Below are positions 1 to 12,523 of a DNA stretch of 64,000 nucleotides, piece by piece (positions within the stretch are counted from its first letter, which is position 1; each line of letters begins with the position of its first letter). The stretch spans positions 195,350-259,349 of the forward strand of contig RHPI01000671.1 in the NCBI GenBank assembly GCA_009103225.1. Direction: 5' to 3'. The stretch comes from Chlorokybus atmophyticus. Taxonomy: Eukaryota > Streptophyta > Chlorokybophyceae > Chlorokybales > Chlorokybaceae. The position numbers and the translations under genes are program-made. The notes under the pieces were generated by a model. That model was not told the DNA's origin and did no database searches. It worked only from the letters and a program-made list of their open reading frames with translations.

Positions 1-1967
1 ACAATAATTTGTACGATATTACACGACGTACGAATGGGTTGTTTGCAGTAAATGACCAATCATTTAACATATTGTTTGTTATATATATAGGTTTCTATCA
101 AGCAAGTTATAGCTAAATATGCGACATATGCATCGGCCTTCACAAGAGTTATTGCTCCGCATTTTATGTGCAATGTAACACCGATCTTTATTTGCATTAA
201 TAATGATAAAAGTGTGGGACTGTAGTTGAAGCAAAGCCATATATCATGCTTCATGCAATACACTTCATTTAATGCACGCGTTGCAACATGGTAATATCAT
301 TTCATAATATAGTAAGCATGCATATCTTATATATTGCTGTTGCATGACATCATGATTATCAATCAATCATAAATGGGGCCCCCCTCAGTGTATGCTAGGC
401 CAGCAGAACAGAAACGTATGCGTGCAAGCCCATGATTCTGCAGTCGAGAAGCGTTCAGCCAGCATGGAAGCCTGGACGTTCCACCACAGGCCAGGATCTC
501 GCAGCACTTTCGGCCCTTCTGTCATACAGCCACACATACCCCGCTGACAAGACATGAGAATACTGTACACGCTCTCTCGCACAGTCCTTTCCAACCACCC
601 ACAAAGCGTCCAGTCATACAGTGTACTACTCTAGTAGAGCCGTTATGAGGCCTATGATTGCCTCTCAAGCTTAGGCCTGCCGCAGTCACCGAACTCGCGT
701 GCATGCATGCTGTGGGTGACGGCACAGTGCAGCACTTGCTTGCGGGCTGTGGGGCGGCGGTGGCAGTGGCGGTGGCGGTGGCGGTGGCGTGTGAAGCTGC
801 CCCCCAACAGGCCGGAGAGGTGTTGCGGGCTGTGCTTGTGACAGGACAGGAGCAGGAGCAAGAAAGTTGGATGGGTGCAAGCATCAGATGGGTGGTTACT
901 AGCGCAGCTTGGGTGCACTGAGGAAGCGTGCTGCGCTCAGCCTCCTCTTCGGCGGTTTCTTGGGTAAGCTATGGTAAGCAGCTTGGCATGGTTGTGTGCA
1001 TGGCCGAGCACTGCGCATGCTTAACTCGCACGTTGGCATTTGCTGTTCACTTGCTGTACCTCAACTAGTTTGTACCAAGAGCACACAATGCACATGCACA
1101 AGTGCATGGACATGCTAGTGCACAACGCTGTCAAGCATGCTGGCAGCCAGCCAGTGATCATAGGACGGATAATTGCTTCTATTCCCGAACTGTAATGCTG
1201 CAGGCAACACAGTTCCATCCAACAAGCGTTCAATAACAGCTGTTACTGCTTTTCCAAGCACAGGCATGCAATTCCAGCAGCAGCACAACAGTCTATGTGA
1301 GTCTGTGAACTCATCCTAAGCACAGTACTGCGTGATTTACACATGGAAAGACATGTTTTTAGCACCGATAACAGCAGAGTCAACACTGGAACACTCTTCG
1401 TTTTGGGGCCAGTCCATGCGCACACAAGTTAGACAGTCGACTTACTAAGTGTGACACAGCGTTCAATGCTCTTGCGCAACGGTTGCACAAGCGCTGATTT
1501 GATGCACTCAAGTATTGCTGTTTTGCCAAGCTAATTGACCTGACTCAAAAGGCGCTTTCTGTTCAGGTCTTGATGGCTGTGTGGAGGCTGGCCAAGGCTT
1601 CAAGTTGACGACGCTGAGGAGGCGTGGGCACTCTTCCACCCAGGCTGGCGTGCAGCACGCGGTAGGCAGCGCAGGCAGTGCCGCATGCCGAGTATATTGG
1701 TAACAACAAAGACAACAACTGGAAAGGATCGGCTCAGCTGTCAGCCACCCAGCAGTCGTCCTTGAGCAGGTTTGTGCTTAAATGCTCTGCTCTGCTCTGC
1801 TTTCCCTCAGCCTTGAATACGAACCACACCTATGGCATGGCTTCATACGTAGCACACGCTGCTATGCCAAGCTCTAACTACTGCAGTTGGTAGCTCACTG
1901 AATTTCTACCTCTTGTTTCGGAATATAGTGGTCACTGGCAGGTTGAAGAGGCCCGATGCCGCAACGT

Positions 1968-1996
1968 TGCTGAGCGGCTGCGGCAGCCGCTCAGCA
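1968..1996. repeat. Perfect hairpin, 13-bp stem
   Basis: TGCTGAGCGGCTG is followed by CGG and then its exact reverse complement. This is a GC-rich 13-bp stem with a 3-nt loop. Confidence 0.8.
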
Positions 1997-2162
1997 TTAC
2001 AACTGCGGCAGTAGCATCATGTTAATAAAGCTGTCTATAGCAGGTGTATGGTCGCTTCCTAGCTTTCGTGATGCCAACTTGCGCCAAGCTTTTAGCTATG
2101 CTGAGTGTAAGTACAGCTACAGGTAACGACATTTGCGACAAGTGCCACCTGCCTCGAGGCAT

Positions 2163-2182
2163 GCTGCCAGAGCTCTGGCAGC
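2163..2182. repeat. 20-bp perfect palindrome
   Basis: GCTGCCAGAGCTCTGGCAGC equals its own reverse complement. It lies 165 bp after the previous hairpin. Confidence 0.8.
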
Positions 2183-2297
2183 GCGATGCGGCATATCATT
2201 GGCCAACGTTTGTACACATGTTTGTCCGAGATTACCAGCATTGGCTATGATGATAGTTGCGGCGGCATCATAGCTTCTACTGTTTGGGCCAAGCCAT

Positions 2298-2352
2298 CTG
2301 TGAGCTTACAGCCTGGCTACCTGGTAACCCTGGCAGGCTGGTAAGCTCACAG
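2298..2352. repeat. Long hairpin, 12-bp outer stem
   Basis: CTGTGAGCTTAC at 2298-2309 pairs perfectly with GTAAGCTCACAG at 2341-2352. Inside it AGCCTG pairs with CAGGCT after a 1-nt offset, giving a long, nearly continuous hairpin. Confidence 0.75.
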
Positions 2353-3271
2353 CGCCCTTTCTGGTCGCACCAACAGATGATCAATCAATCTCACTGAGAG
2401 AGGCTGAGTTAGGCAAGCAGCTGGCGGGATACTTCTGCTCCAACGGCGCAGTGCCTTATGGCAAAAAACTGTGCAGAGGCCTTAAAAGCATGGACAGCAG
2501 CCTGCCATGCTTGTATGTTGGGTCCCTTGGCAGCTCGGTCAAAAGCGTTGATGTCACCATTCAGCTCTGCCATCAGCCCCAATATTCAAGCTATTTTGAC
2601 GCCCACTTTTCATTGTAAAGTTGAGCAGCATGTCGGCGCGGGCTGTCGTTTCCAGAGCCCCAATCGCTCAGCTCATCGCGACGTAATAACAACACATGAT
2701 TGTTGGTGCACTTTGCCTTGTATAGGTGGCGCCCGTACGTACGTCCCAGCTGACCCTTTGGTTGGAAGCAGAGAGCAGGCGGGGCCCATCAGCCATGAAA
2801 ATGGTGCCACACTGACGCCGTGATATGGGCCGATCCCGGGCTGTCAGTGTTTGGAGGTAAGTGATTCACATTTTCACGCCTTGGTTGTGGCGTTTGTGCA
2901 TGTGCCCATGCCAGCAGTGCCACATGTCATCAGATGCATGGTTTTATGCGCTCATAGAGACATGCGTGCATCAATGACCGTACAGTCATCAGTTCATGCA
3001 TGCATACGGGTGCGTTTACCGGTATGCATGCAAGCCCCTTGCATGGGTCCATGCATGAGTGCATTCCCAACGTGAGGGACTCATGCACGCAAGGCTAAAC
3101 CCATGCAACGCCCGTACACGTGGAAGGCCTTTGTCTGCATTACGTCACCTGACAGCGCGCATTGCACGGAGGTGTCCGTGCCTGCTGCGTCCGTGTGCAT
3201 AGTTGCAATCTAGGGTGAGAGGGCCTGCATGCCATGCAGTGGAGGGCCAAGCATTTGCAAAGCGAATGACA

Positions 3272-3302
3272 CGAGATCTGACACACACGGCGTCAGATCT
3301 CG
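3272..3302. repeat. Perfect hairpin, 11-bp stem
   Basis: CGAGATCTGAC and GTCAGATCTCG form a perfect 11-bp stem around a 9-nt loop (ACACACGGC). Confidence 0.8.
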
Positions 3303-3354
3303 CTTGGTTCGTATGGACCACTGAACTTGCGATTGCTCAAAACATTTCATGTCT

Positions 3355-3383
3355 CTCCAGATTCCTTGTCGAGGAATCTGGAG
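3355..3383. repeat. Perfect hairpin, 12-bp stem
   Basis: CTCCAGATTCCT and AGGAATCTGGAG form a perfect 12-bp stem around TGTCG. It lies 52 bp after the preceding hairpin, about 410 bp upstream of the homeobox start codon. Confidence 0.8.
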
Positions 3384-3795
3384 GTTGTCGTGAATTTCCC
3401 ACTTTTCCCCAGTGTTGATATCAACAATCAGGGTTACTTGCTTGCATGCATGCATGACTGCATGCAGTCTACCGCTCTTTAGTGCGCCACAGCAATGTCT
3501 GCGCTCCTATACAGTGTCACATTTTCATGTGCTTGAAAACGGAGTAGAAAAGCTCTTGCGTCGCAGAGGGGTGAGAGGCAGCTGGCCTGGCCTGTCCCCT
3601 GTCGTCTTGTGGCTGGCTGCGCAGCCTTTGGCTCTGGCAAGGTTGGCGTGGTGGTTTGCTAGCTGTTGGTCTTAATTCAACGATAGAGGGTGAGAGAGCC
3701 CAGCTGTCACAGAGGTTGGCTGCTTTGAGTTTGGTAGCAGCGTTGTGTGGTGTTGTGCTGCGCTCTTTGGGGCGCTGCTGCTGTTGCATGTAGCC

Positions 3796-6700
3796 ATGCA
3801 AGCGTACTTGAGAGAAGCTGATAGCTGGCGTGCTGTTGCTGCTGCTGGCTTGCAGCCGCCTGCTGGTGCTTTTGGGATGGAAGGAGCCGGAGGAGGGCTG
3901 CTGTCATCGCTTAGCGGCGGCGGCCTGAACTGCCACATGCCAGCACCGCCGCCCTTACCTCCACAACAGCAGCTGCCTCTCTTCTCCCCTCCTCAGGACG
4001 CTCCGCAAGCTTCTCTTCTGCAATGTCACCCCTCCCCTGCCACAGCGGCCGCCGCCGCCATCTCCCTCTTGCCCTTCAAGGAGCCTCGCAGCTGGCGGCT
4101 GGCCATGCTGGGAGCCAGCCTGCCTGGACTCCTCGCGCCCAATAACACCAATAACCTGCTTCTTCTTCCCGAGCCTCTGGAGGCCGCTGCCGCCAACGTC
4201 CTGAACGACCTCACGCCCAGGGTTAGAGTTGTGCATGTTGACATGCACATGCACGAGCATGCTTGCATCATGCATCTGCGATGTACGCATGCAGCTGCAT
4301 CGAGCACAACCCTACGGTACTGATGCAGTAGTACGGATAACCAGTGCACAAGTTGTGATGCACAATGATACTACTGTGCATTACAACTGGTGATGCACAG
4401 TATGATGTGCACTGCTATTGATATTTCTGCTAGATCCATAGCCACAACTTAAGCTACAACATGCTTGTCAATGTGGGCAATTGTCATCCCACAATCACGC
4501 TTGGTTACGCACATTGTATCTGGACCCGGAAGGCTTTTGCACTTGAGAACTCATGTGTATGCTTTGACATTGCTTCCTTGAGGGCACCCGTCGTGTGCGG
4601 CTCAAGTCACACAGACAATGTGACTGACTCACTATCAAGCTTAGGTGTATGTCTGCGTCTCTCTGTGTGCTCAGCCCAGATCTAAGACATCAAGTAGCTG
4701 TGGATGACACAGCCATCAGAAGCCTTCTGAGACTTCACTACACGACATTCCATGGTTTAGGAAACTCACACAGCAAATGTATGTATGCTTGCACAGAGCG
4801 CAGAGCCCACAAACGAAGCGCCCGCGACAACCACTACTGCTTGCGGAGCAGAGGACGGAGGGCCCGTGTGTTTTGCAACAGGTGCGGTGCTGATGATGCA
4901 GCCGCCGCAGGCGCCAAAGCCCGTGTTCGACACCACAGGTGCAGGGGACGTCGTCAATGACATCACTACGCTTGCCGACGACACCGGCAACGCCGCCACC
5001 AATAGCAACAGCAACGTCGCCGCCGGCAATGCCTCCGGCGCCAAGGGAACAACACCGCCCACGATGACGAGTGCAATCAGGGCGCAGCGGGCACGGTCGG
5101 CCCGCACACGCCTTGCTGGCCACCACCTTGCCAGCAGGTACCAGTCATGTTGTTATCATGTAATATGATGATGCTTCTTTTTACTCTTCCATTTCATGCA
5201 TGTGTTCTGATGGCTGCATCTGACTCTCTGATTCTCATTCAGGAGTGTCTCTCAGCCGCAGCAGAGAGAGTTGGGCGCTGCTTCAGCCTGCGCGATGCCG
5301 TCATCGGCCTCAAGCATGTTGAGGCAAGCGCCGATGGCGGTGGGGAGCCTTATGGAGCTCATGACAGCGAGGAGCTCAGATGCACAGCAGCAGCAGCAGA
5401 TCCAGGCGCAGGGCACAGGGCCTCAACCCTCTCGAGCTCAAGTGGCGACACAGAGCCGCACGCCCAAGCGGCAACGCCAGAAAAGGCAACAACAACAACA
5501 ACAACAGCAGCAGCAGCAACGCCAGCAGATTAACAACACCTCGCAGGTACTCTGCATGCAACAAAGGTCCTTGTTGCTCAATACAGATTGATTCAACCTG
5601 CCTTGAAGGCCTTTATCACTCACGTTCATGTGTATGACATGTGGCAGTTGCCTTCCATGCTAGCTGCGCCCAGCGTGGCGTGGCCCAAGCGTCACCCCAC
5701 CACCACCACCACCGCCAACAACAGTAACATCGACAACAACGTTGCCACTGGCCACCCTGGCGGCGACATGACGGACGCCGACTGCTGCTCGTCCTCTTCA
5801 GAACTCTCCGGTGTAGCAGCCTGGCAACAGCTGTCCGCTTGTCTGCCCGCTGAGGCAAGCATGCATTCATGCATGCGCGTGTACGTGTGGTTGTGTGTAC
5901 TCAACATGCGCGTTGCATCAGTGCTTAACCCAGCTGCTTGACTGTGTAGGCTACGTCGCCAATCCATCTGCCGGCTATGGCCCACGCCGTTGCGAATGCA
6001 GAGAAGGTGATGGCAGAAAGCTTGCCGATCAATGATGCCAGCGCCGATGATGCGGCTGTTGCAGCTGCAATGGCTGCTGCTGAGACCATCCATCATGCAA
6101 TTGGTACGCTGTTCTAAAGATTTTAAACAGTGTTCACATCTAGCAAGCGGACTGCAACACAAGATGATTGTCACGCAATTTGGCAGGTGTGACGTGGTGT
6201 GACATGTTCACTGTGTGTGTGCAGGTGCGCAGCCGGGAACGCAGAAACAGGCGCTGCAGGAGACGCTTGCCAACATGCGCAAAGACTACCAGGTCAGGGG
6301 CATTGCAGCATAGTTTATGCACGCGTTTTCTGCCAAGCATGCCAGCTGCCAGCTGTCGGTGACTTAACTGGCAGCTGAGCTACTCTACTCAACCATACAC
6401 ATGCTGCTCAGGTGGCTCCATATCCAGCAGAAGTGAGCAAAGTGTCTCCCTCCGTGGCCCGTCTCCTCCGATCGGTACGCCACACTTGTGCCACATATGC
6501 GCCATTGCTGAATAGATGATGACGCTGGAGTGAGGATGTTTATAGTAGATAGAAATGTGCTTCATCTTCTGTGCTTGCACAGGCTGAGGAGCTGGCAAGC
6601 GCGGCGGCGGAAGAGATGCAATGCATTGATCGCTGCAGCATGTCGCTGGTCGCGCGTGCCATCCTGCACCTTCAGAACATACCGCAGCCCTCGCCAGCAT

Positions 6701-7950
6701 CACTGGTATTATTATGATAAAGACTGTTAGTAGAAACAGCCATGAGATTAACCGCATATATGTGACTTCCAGGCTCAGACACTGGAAGGCGCTGTTTCGG
6801 TTGCGAGCAGCATGCGGCAGGCGCGCGACGCGCTGCTCGAGAATGTCACAGCACAGATACATGCCCTCGAACAGGTATGCTGTAAGCGTGTACTTACTGC
6901 ATGAACAGTTTTGTTGTTTCCATGCGTACTGTCATGATGAGCTGTTGGAGCAGGAAACCCCCTGCAAGCCGACAGCAAAGCGACAGCGCTGGAACCTGCC
7001 GCGCGAGGCCGTTATCATCCTGCGCCAGTGGTTGTTTGATCACTTCGCTCACCCGTACCCATCAGAGGTGATTAAACAGCTGACAACCTCAGCTGACAAC
7101 CCCACCGAAGCTGCATCATCATCATCGGCGTACTTGTCAGTGCTGCAACTTGCTTGGGGTTTGTTTGGACACTTCTTGCATTGATGCGACACACGCATGT
7201 GTCACATCAATGAGGGCGTTTCATGCTTCGACCCTCACGTCGTTTATCTTTCGACCGTCTCTCTCACAACATGTTGATGTTTTGCAAGTTGAGAGATGGC
7301 ACATGACTCACTTGTGTCGCCTTCCAACATTGCTAGGCCACACTACTTATTTCACGCAAAAGTTTCACTGCACTCCTGCATCACCCCAAATGCACCACTG
7401 TTCCTCTTCAGGCTGAGAAGAAGGTGCTGCATGAGGACACGGGGCTGAGCATCACGCAGATCAACAACTGGTTCATCAACGCACGGGTATGTGTACGCCT
7501 CCCAAGTGCAATGCACCAACAGCTGTCATGCCCGACTTATTACATGCATTATTGTGACACATAATTCATTTGACCAGAACTCTGCTCTACTGCCAGGTGC
7601 GGTTATGGAAGCCAGCTTTGGAGAAGCTGCACAGGAATGGTGCGGAGTCTCCCGAAGCCGGATTGGGCAATGCGGATCAGGATCAGGGCGGCCAGCAGCA
7701 GCAGCAGCAGGAGGAGCAGGAGCATGGCGACGACGGGAGCTTTTATCAGGGTGATCCGCAGCAGCACCAGCACCAGCAGGAGGAAGAGATGGAAGAGCTG
7801 CCACAGCACCAGGAGGAGGGCCTCTACCATGACCAGGAGGTGGCTGATCATGACCATGACCAGGAGCAGGAGCAGGAGCAGGACCTGGATCCGGATGCGG
7901 GGCAGCAGGTGCCTGCCACTGCGGAGGAGAAGGATGAGGAGCTTTACTAA
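3796..7950 (+). CDS. BELL-class TALE homeodomain transcription factor (GSP1-like)
   Basis: Twelve exons (3796-4221, 4797-5137, 5243-5546, 5648-5854, 5950-6103, 6225-6292, 6412-6474, 6583-6705, 6773-6874, 6954-7067, 7412-7486, 7597-7950) join in phase to 776 aa. The TALE homeodomain is near residues 604-670: AKRQRWNLP, the PYP extra-loop residues (HPYPSE), and helix 3 WFINARVRLWKP, which is BELL rather than KNOX type. The N-terminal part is low-complexity (Q, N, T and A runs). The C-terminus is acidic and Q/E/H/D-rich, as in activation regions. BELL proteins pair with KNOX partners in the nucleus; in Chlamydomonas the BELL protein GSP1 with KNOX GSM1 starts the zygote programme, so a sexual role is possible but inferred. 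Intron 4 is GC-AG. The ATG at 3796 is the first in frame; a second at 3877 is possible. Confidence 0.88.
4352..4387. repeat. Hairpin in homeobox-gene intron 1
   Basis: GTTGTGATGCACA and TGTGCATTACAAC pair over 13 bp with one G-U, around a 10-nt loop. It lies inside the first intron of the BELL gene. Confidence 0.6.
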
Positions 7951-9009
7951 CTACTCAGCAACTTGAAGGGCACTAAAGCAAAGAAAGAAATCCAATAAGA
8001 AGGAAGGAAGTGCGGAGAGTTGGTCCAAGTGCTGGCCCAGAATTACATAATCTGGAGTCATTTGATCTTCTTCTTTTGTTCATTTGTTTGGGTTTGTTTG
8101 CTGCTAAGCTGCGGTTAAGCGGGCGCAGAGCACGTGCGCATCGATGCACGCGTGCAAAGGCCACAGTATCCCGAAGCTTGCGATTTTGACACGCTGGCAG
8201 GGCACACGCTTGCGAGCAAGAGGGGTCAACAACATGTCGCATGTATCTTACTCGTTGGATGCCCAACACTGACAGACTGTGCAGTGCAGCTCTGTATATA
8301 GTAGCGCAGAGGTTGCAACAGACGATGAGCCCAGCGTTTTTATAACGGTGTGCAGATATAGGTGTGCGTGATACATGTCTACGCTTAGCATTTGCGAAAC
8401 AGTGTACAGATTCAGTAGTCTCCAGTGGTGAAGAACGATGTACAGTAATGTTGCAGGTGTGTGGGTACAGGATATGCGCGCAGTAGCTGTAGACATGCAT
8501 TTGGCAAGCGGTAGCATACGAAGCAACATGCAAGCACGCAAGGTGTGCAGCACTGCTAACGGTTAGAGTGTAAATTTTGCACAAGAGATGCAACGGGGAC
8601 GGCAATCACGCGAGTGCATACACGCAGTCACTTACTTGTGCACATTATTGCAAGCTGCCTTGTTTTCAAGGATTGGCCCCTGCCGTGCATCACAACCAGT
8701 TGTCATATACTGTACAGATCTAAAAACCATGCTGGGGCCAGTCATAGCAGCGTGCGACACGTTATGGTAGCCAACCATCTGTTGCGCACACGTGCGCGCA
8801 CACCGCACGCCCTGGCAGGCCGCACTGTGACCGTTCCAGGCCAGAGGCAAGTCGGGTTTGCCCACGCTTGTAAAGGTGTGCGCCCGACTACCTATGTCAA
8901 GGCATAGGGAGATAGTTGAACCCTTGTACATAGCGTTAGGTGATGCATGACAGCTGCTAGGTATGCATAGGGTGCGAGACCGGGAGCACCATGCATGTGT
9001 AGACAAGTA

Positions 9010-9600
9010 GAGACTAGTTAGGCCCCCACCCCGTTGGCCATGCAGGGCAACACAAGACGCGTACAACACAATGGCGCAGCTGAGGCAGCAGCTGCTACGC
9101 ACCGGCAGCTATGCGTACTGTACACCGCCCCCACTGCTGTACCAGTTGGTGTATCAGCCGTTCAAGCGTCGCACCCCGCAAAGACCGCATGGGGAGCACG
9201 CTGTGGAGTAGCACAGCTTGCCCATGCCGGAGACGCAGGAAACCAACCCCACCACCCAACCCCAACCAGCACCTAACCAGCCCAGCACCCGAACCGAAGA
9301 CAGCACAACCTGTGCGGAGGGCACTGGACCAGGCACTGCTGACGTCGGCAGTGCAACGCAACTACGACACAACCCAGCAAACCCTGCTGCGTCGCTAGCA
9401 GAGGGCGAGGAAGGAGGCGGAGCCAGGGAGAGAGGGAGGGGGAGTCCTGGTCGCCAATTTGCATGCTGTCTGCGTGACCGAAAGCGCCAACAATTAACCA
9501 ACGCCCATGTGGGCAGGTGATTACCAACTGCATATTGACTGCTGCATGTCTAACGGGGTAGAGGCAGTAGAGTTAGCGTGCTAGTAGTAGCCCGGTGGCC
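9010..9600 (+). repeat. Dispersed repeat, long copy
   Basis: This segment ends at 9545-9598 with CATGTCTAACGGGG...TAGCCCGGTGG. Its body carries CCCAACCCCA runs (about 9246-9265), an AGGAGGCGGAGCC-type purine tract (about 9405-9445) and CCCATGTGGGCAGGT near 9508. The same landmarks recur inverted at 28608-29010 and, for the C-rich and purine parts, directly at 29880-30120. It is probably a degenerate transposable element; no intact coding frame is visible. Confidence 0.6.
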
Positions 9601-10158
9601 AATTAAATGTCATTTGTACGACACCTTGCATGTGTTGCTGCGTGCTGACTGGACTACACGTTGTGCATGCGCATGCATGTTCTGCATTTGATGTACAGCT
9701 TGAAGCTGACCATAGGTGATGAAGTTCACGGCTGCCGCGGTGTAGGTGATGAAGCTGACCATACATGCATAACTGACTGACGGGGCACGCAGGTAGTGTG
9801 CTCAGCTGAGCGTATCACTTATAGATAGCCGTAGCTTGCTGGTGGCGCTATAACATGAGTGGCAGCTGGCTACAGGGGCTGTATGCTTGACACCATGCAT
9901 GTTTATGTGTATATGAGAAGGAGTGCCACTCCAGTGGGCAATTGTGCTACACACCACTGGTGCCACCAGTGCAGTGCATGGCATGGTATGAGCTCATTCT
10001 AGCATACCATCTCTTGTACATACGCACAGTGGCGCACACAGAGCGACCTGCAAGCATATACCAATAGCACCAATAGCATACACAGCGATACGCGCACACG
10101 CACACAGTTGTACTTTGCGTCTTTTTTACACATTTGCAGTGCTCGACTGTACACATGA

Positions 10159-10203
10159 GCGCGCGCGCGCGCGCACGCACACACACACACACACACACGC
10201 GCG
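10159..10203. repeat. Alternating GC/AC purine-pyrimidine tract
   Basis: About 45 bp of strictly alternating purine-pyrimidine sequence, (GC)n then (AC)n then GCGC. This is the classic composition for Z-DNA formation. Confidence 0.85.
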
Positions 10204-10462
10204 TCATTGGCATCAGGGGTACGGGCCCTAGTCCAGCCAATGGCTCAGTTGAGTTACGTGAATACAATGGTAGCAGCAGAGCAGGCGCACCGTATTGTGT
10301 CGAATACGACCCCTCTAACTTGTACAAACAAAGCATTGGTAGCGGTGCTTTGTTTGGACAACATGTGGCCCCCATCGAAATTAATGTAGGGCATTGTATT
10401 AAAGGTAAAAACGTCAGTGCAAAAGGGGGGTTACAAACCCCCCCCGCGTGCAATGGGGGGTG

Positions 10463-10708
10463 NNNNNNNNNNNNNNNNNNNNNNNNNNNNNNNNNNNNNN
10501 NNNNNNNNNNNNNNNNNNNNNNNNNNNNNNNNNNNNNNNNNNNNNNNNNNNNNNNNNNNNNNNNNNNNNNNNNNNNNNNNNNNNNNNNNNNNNNNNNNNN
10601 NNNNNNNNNNNNNNNNNNNNNNNNNNNNNNNNNNNNNNNNNNNNNNNNNNNNNNNNNNNNNNNNNNNNNNNNNNNNNNNNNNNNNNNNNNNNNNNNNNNN
10701 NNNNNNNN
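10463..10708. other. Assembly gap (246 N)
   Basis: Run of N flanked by C and G homopolymer-rich sequence. Reading frames reported across it are meaningless. Confidence 0.99.
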
Positions 10709-10747
10709 GGGTAATAGAGGAGGGTACTCAACAACCAAATGATGAAA

Positions 10748-10819
10748 CGTGTACAATCTTATTGTGATGGTAGCGCGGCTAATCCGAAGATATGTGCTCC
10801 TCATGGCCAGGGCCCGTGA
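10748..10819 (+). pseudogene. Possible RNase H fragment of a retroelement
   Basis: A short frame reads YCDGSAANP, resembling the first catalytic strand of RNase HI domains (Y-x-DGS-x-x-NP), then stops. No further RNase H blocks follow. It is about 350 bp upstream of the reverse-transcriptase remnant on the same strand, the reverse of the usual order. Weak; could be chance. Confidence 0.3.
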
Positions 10820-11094
10820 CACTATCGCCACGGAATTGAATGTCGCCGCTCGTTACATAGCTATGATGCGGGTGTGTGACGTAAGGTGTATGCACTTGTA
10901 GGAAATCATGCTGCGGGGGGTGCACATTTTTTGTCATAAATGTCCACACCTTAACGTGCACATTAATGACTTATAAAACTTGTGAGACAAGTCGGGCAAC
11001 ACGTTAGCAAATAAAGCTATCAACTAATGTGCCATTACGCAATCAAGTGCGGGTTGCAACTGCATGCATGACCCATTATTAACAACGATCATGC

Positions 11095-11205
11095 ATGGGT
11101 TTGATCAATAATATTACTGAAACCAACAACTTTCGGTGTTCAAAGGTTGGTAACACCGCCTATTTTGTGTCGCTTGCATATGCTGATGATTGTATTGTGT
11201 CATAA
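11095..11205 (+). pseudogene. Reverse transcriptase fragment (non-LTR type)
   Basis: A 36-codon frame contains SLAYADDCIVS. YADD is the catalytic motif of reverse transcriptases, and A-Y-A-D-D with flanking hydrophobics is typical of non-LTR elements. The frame closes with TAA just after the motif and no other RT blocks are readable nearby, so this is a decayed remnant. Confidence 0.6.
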
Positions 11206-12523
11206 AGCAAGGTTGTTTCGTGTTAAACAGTACCAATTAACACGTGTGAAACGAGGACGGCACTGCTCTGTAAGTAATACATAACTTGATTTCTAACGTG
11301 ACCAATGCGTTACCCAATCCGGTGACGATTGTGGACGTATACGGCCCTACGTATGGCGGGATTCATAAACACAGTATTGCATCAGTTGATGCACATGCAT
11401 CAGCATCAGCCTTTTACCAACCACCGCTAATATATGATTTGTTACTAGCACATTGTTTGACTATTTTTTCCCATCGCGCTTTCGTCATCATCAGCCTCAA
11501 CTTCTTGCCAATCGGCAACATTGAATGATACGTTAAAATCATAGATGGTTATCACACGGGTGCTATTGGAGTCGTACGGCCTCTTGCTGCATTTGCAAGC
11601 ATGTAACACTTATATTGCAAATGTTCAAACTTATTGCTGCTTGGTTCTGTAATTGTGTGCGCGTAGTGTACAACATCTCAATCTTGGCTTAAAAGCATGG
11701 GTGCTGTATGCCATCAAGCTGTACAAGATAGTTACAAGAGAGGTACACAATGCTTACCATACAAGCATACGAGCATAGCTCATCAGGTGCAATGCAACAT
11801 GTCAGCCTAGTACCTGGCATTACCAGGCCTAGATCGTGTGGTACATGTAGCATATCACACTGGTGTGCCTTCCTGCCGTTTGCTCGGTGCTTTGAAAGCA
11901 GCACTGCTTTTCGTTTTGGGCGGCACGTTGGCCAAGCAGCACAAGTGAATAAAAGACGACGCACAGCCTGGGCGGCGGTGGTGTTGGCATGCATGTTGGC
12001 GGCGGCGGCGGCGGCGGCGGCGATAGACGCAACAGAGTTTGCCTTAGCACCTGATACATTCGAGTTGGCGGGACTACTCAATTGCACAAGCAGCATGCAG
12101 GCAGCAGCAGCAGGCGGCTGTCAGCGGCGCCCAGCGGTGACGCATTGATTACAACACCAGCTCAGTGCATCTTACTTCTCAGCAGGTGAGAGCGTTGTTC
12201 ATCAGCTCATAGCATAGCAGCTCGAATTGTTACTTGAGCCTGACATATGGTTCCAAGTTGCATTCCGAACAGTCACGTCATTTTCGTAAGTTCCGTCTAT
12301 GTTGTTGAAATCCACTTCTCTGAAGCTATGAAAACCAACAACCTCTCTGCTTCTTTGGGCTGTCAGGGTTACTTTTTCGATCAGCTTGTTCGATAGGCAT
12401 TTTGCCAATCTCACGTAGCAACATTGTGCTCACAGTGTACACAAGCCACCGGGCGGAGTTGAAAGGTTGGTTGGAAACAACAGTTGTTTGCAAACAGCAC
12501 AGCAGCAAGCGTGTAGTGTGTGG

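Larger units (their letters stand above)
1..3795. other. Gene-free 5' region
   Basis: I see no convincing gene here. The first 400 bases are AT-rich; the rest is mixed sequence with a GGTGGC-type trinucleotide run near 755-790 and many TGCATG/GCATGC motifs. Short open frames lack recognisable domains and consistent splice signals. The stretch 1.9-3.4 kb holds five strong hairpins, listed separately. Confidence 0.6.
7951..12523. other. Repeat-rich gene-free region
   Basis: About 4.6 kb without a convincing host gene. It holds the BELL 3' flank, copies of the dispersed repeat family (9010-9600), a GC/AC dinucleotide tract, an assembly gap at 10463-10708, RNase H-like and reverse-transcriptase-like remnants, AT-rich sequence around 10.9-11.7 kb, and a GGC-repeat run near 12000-12021. 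Confidence 0.6.

Noticed and set aside
3745-3795. Upstream extension of the homeobox protein
   Set aside because: It would need a GTG start; the first in-frame ATG is 3796.
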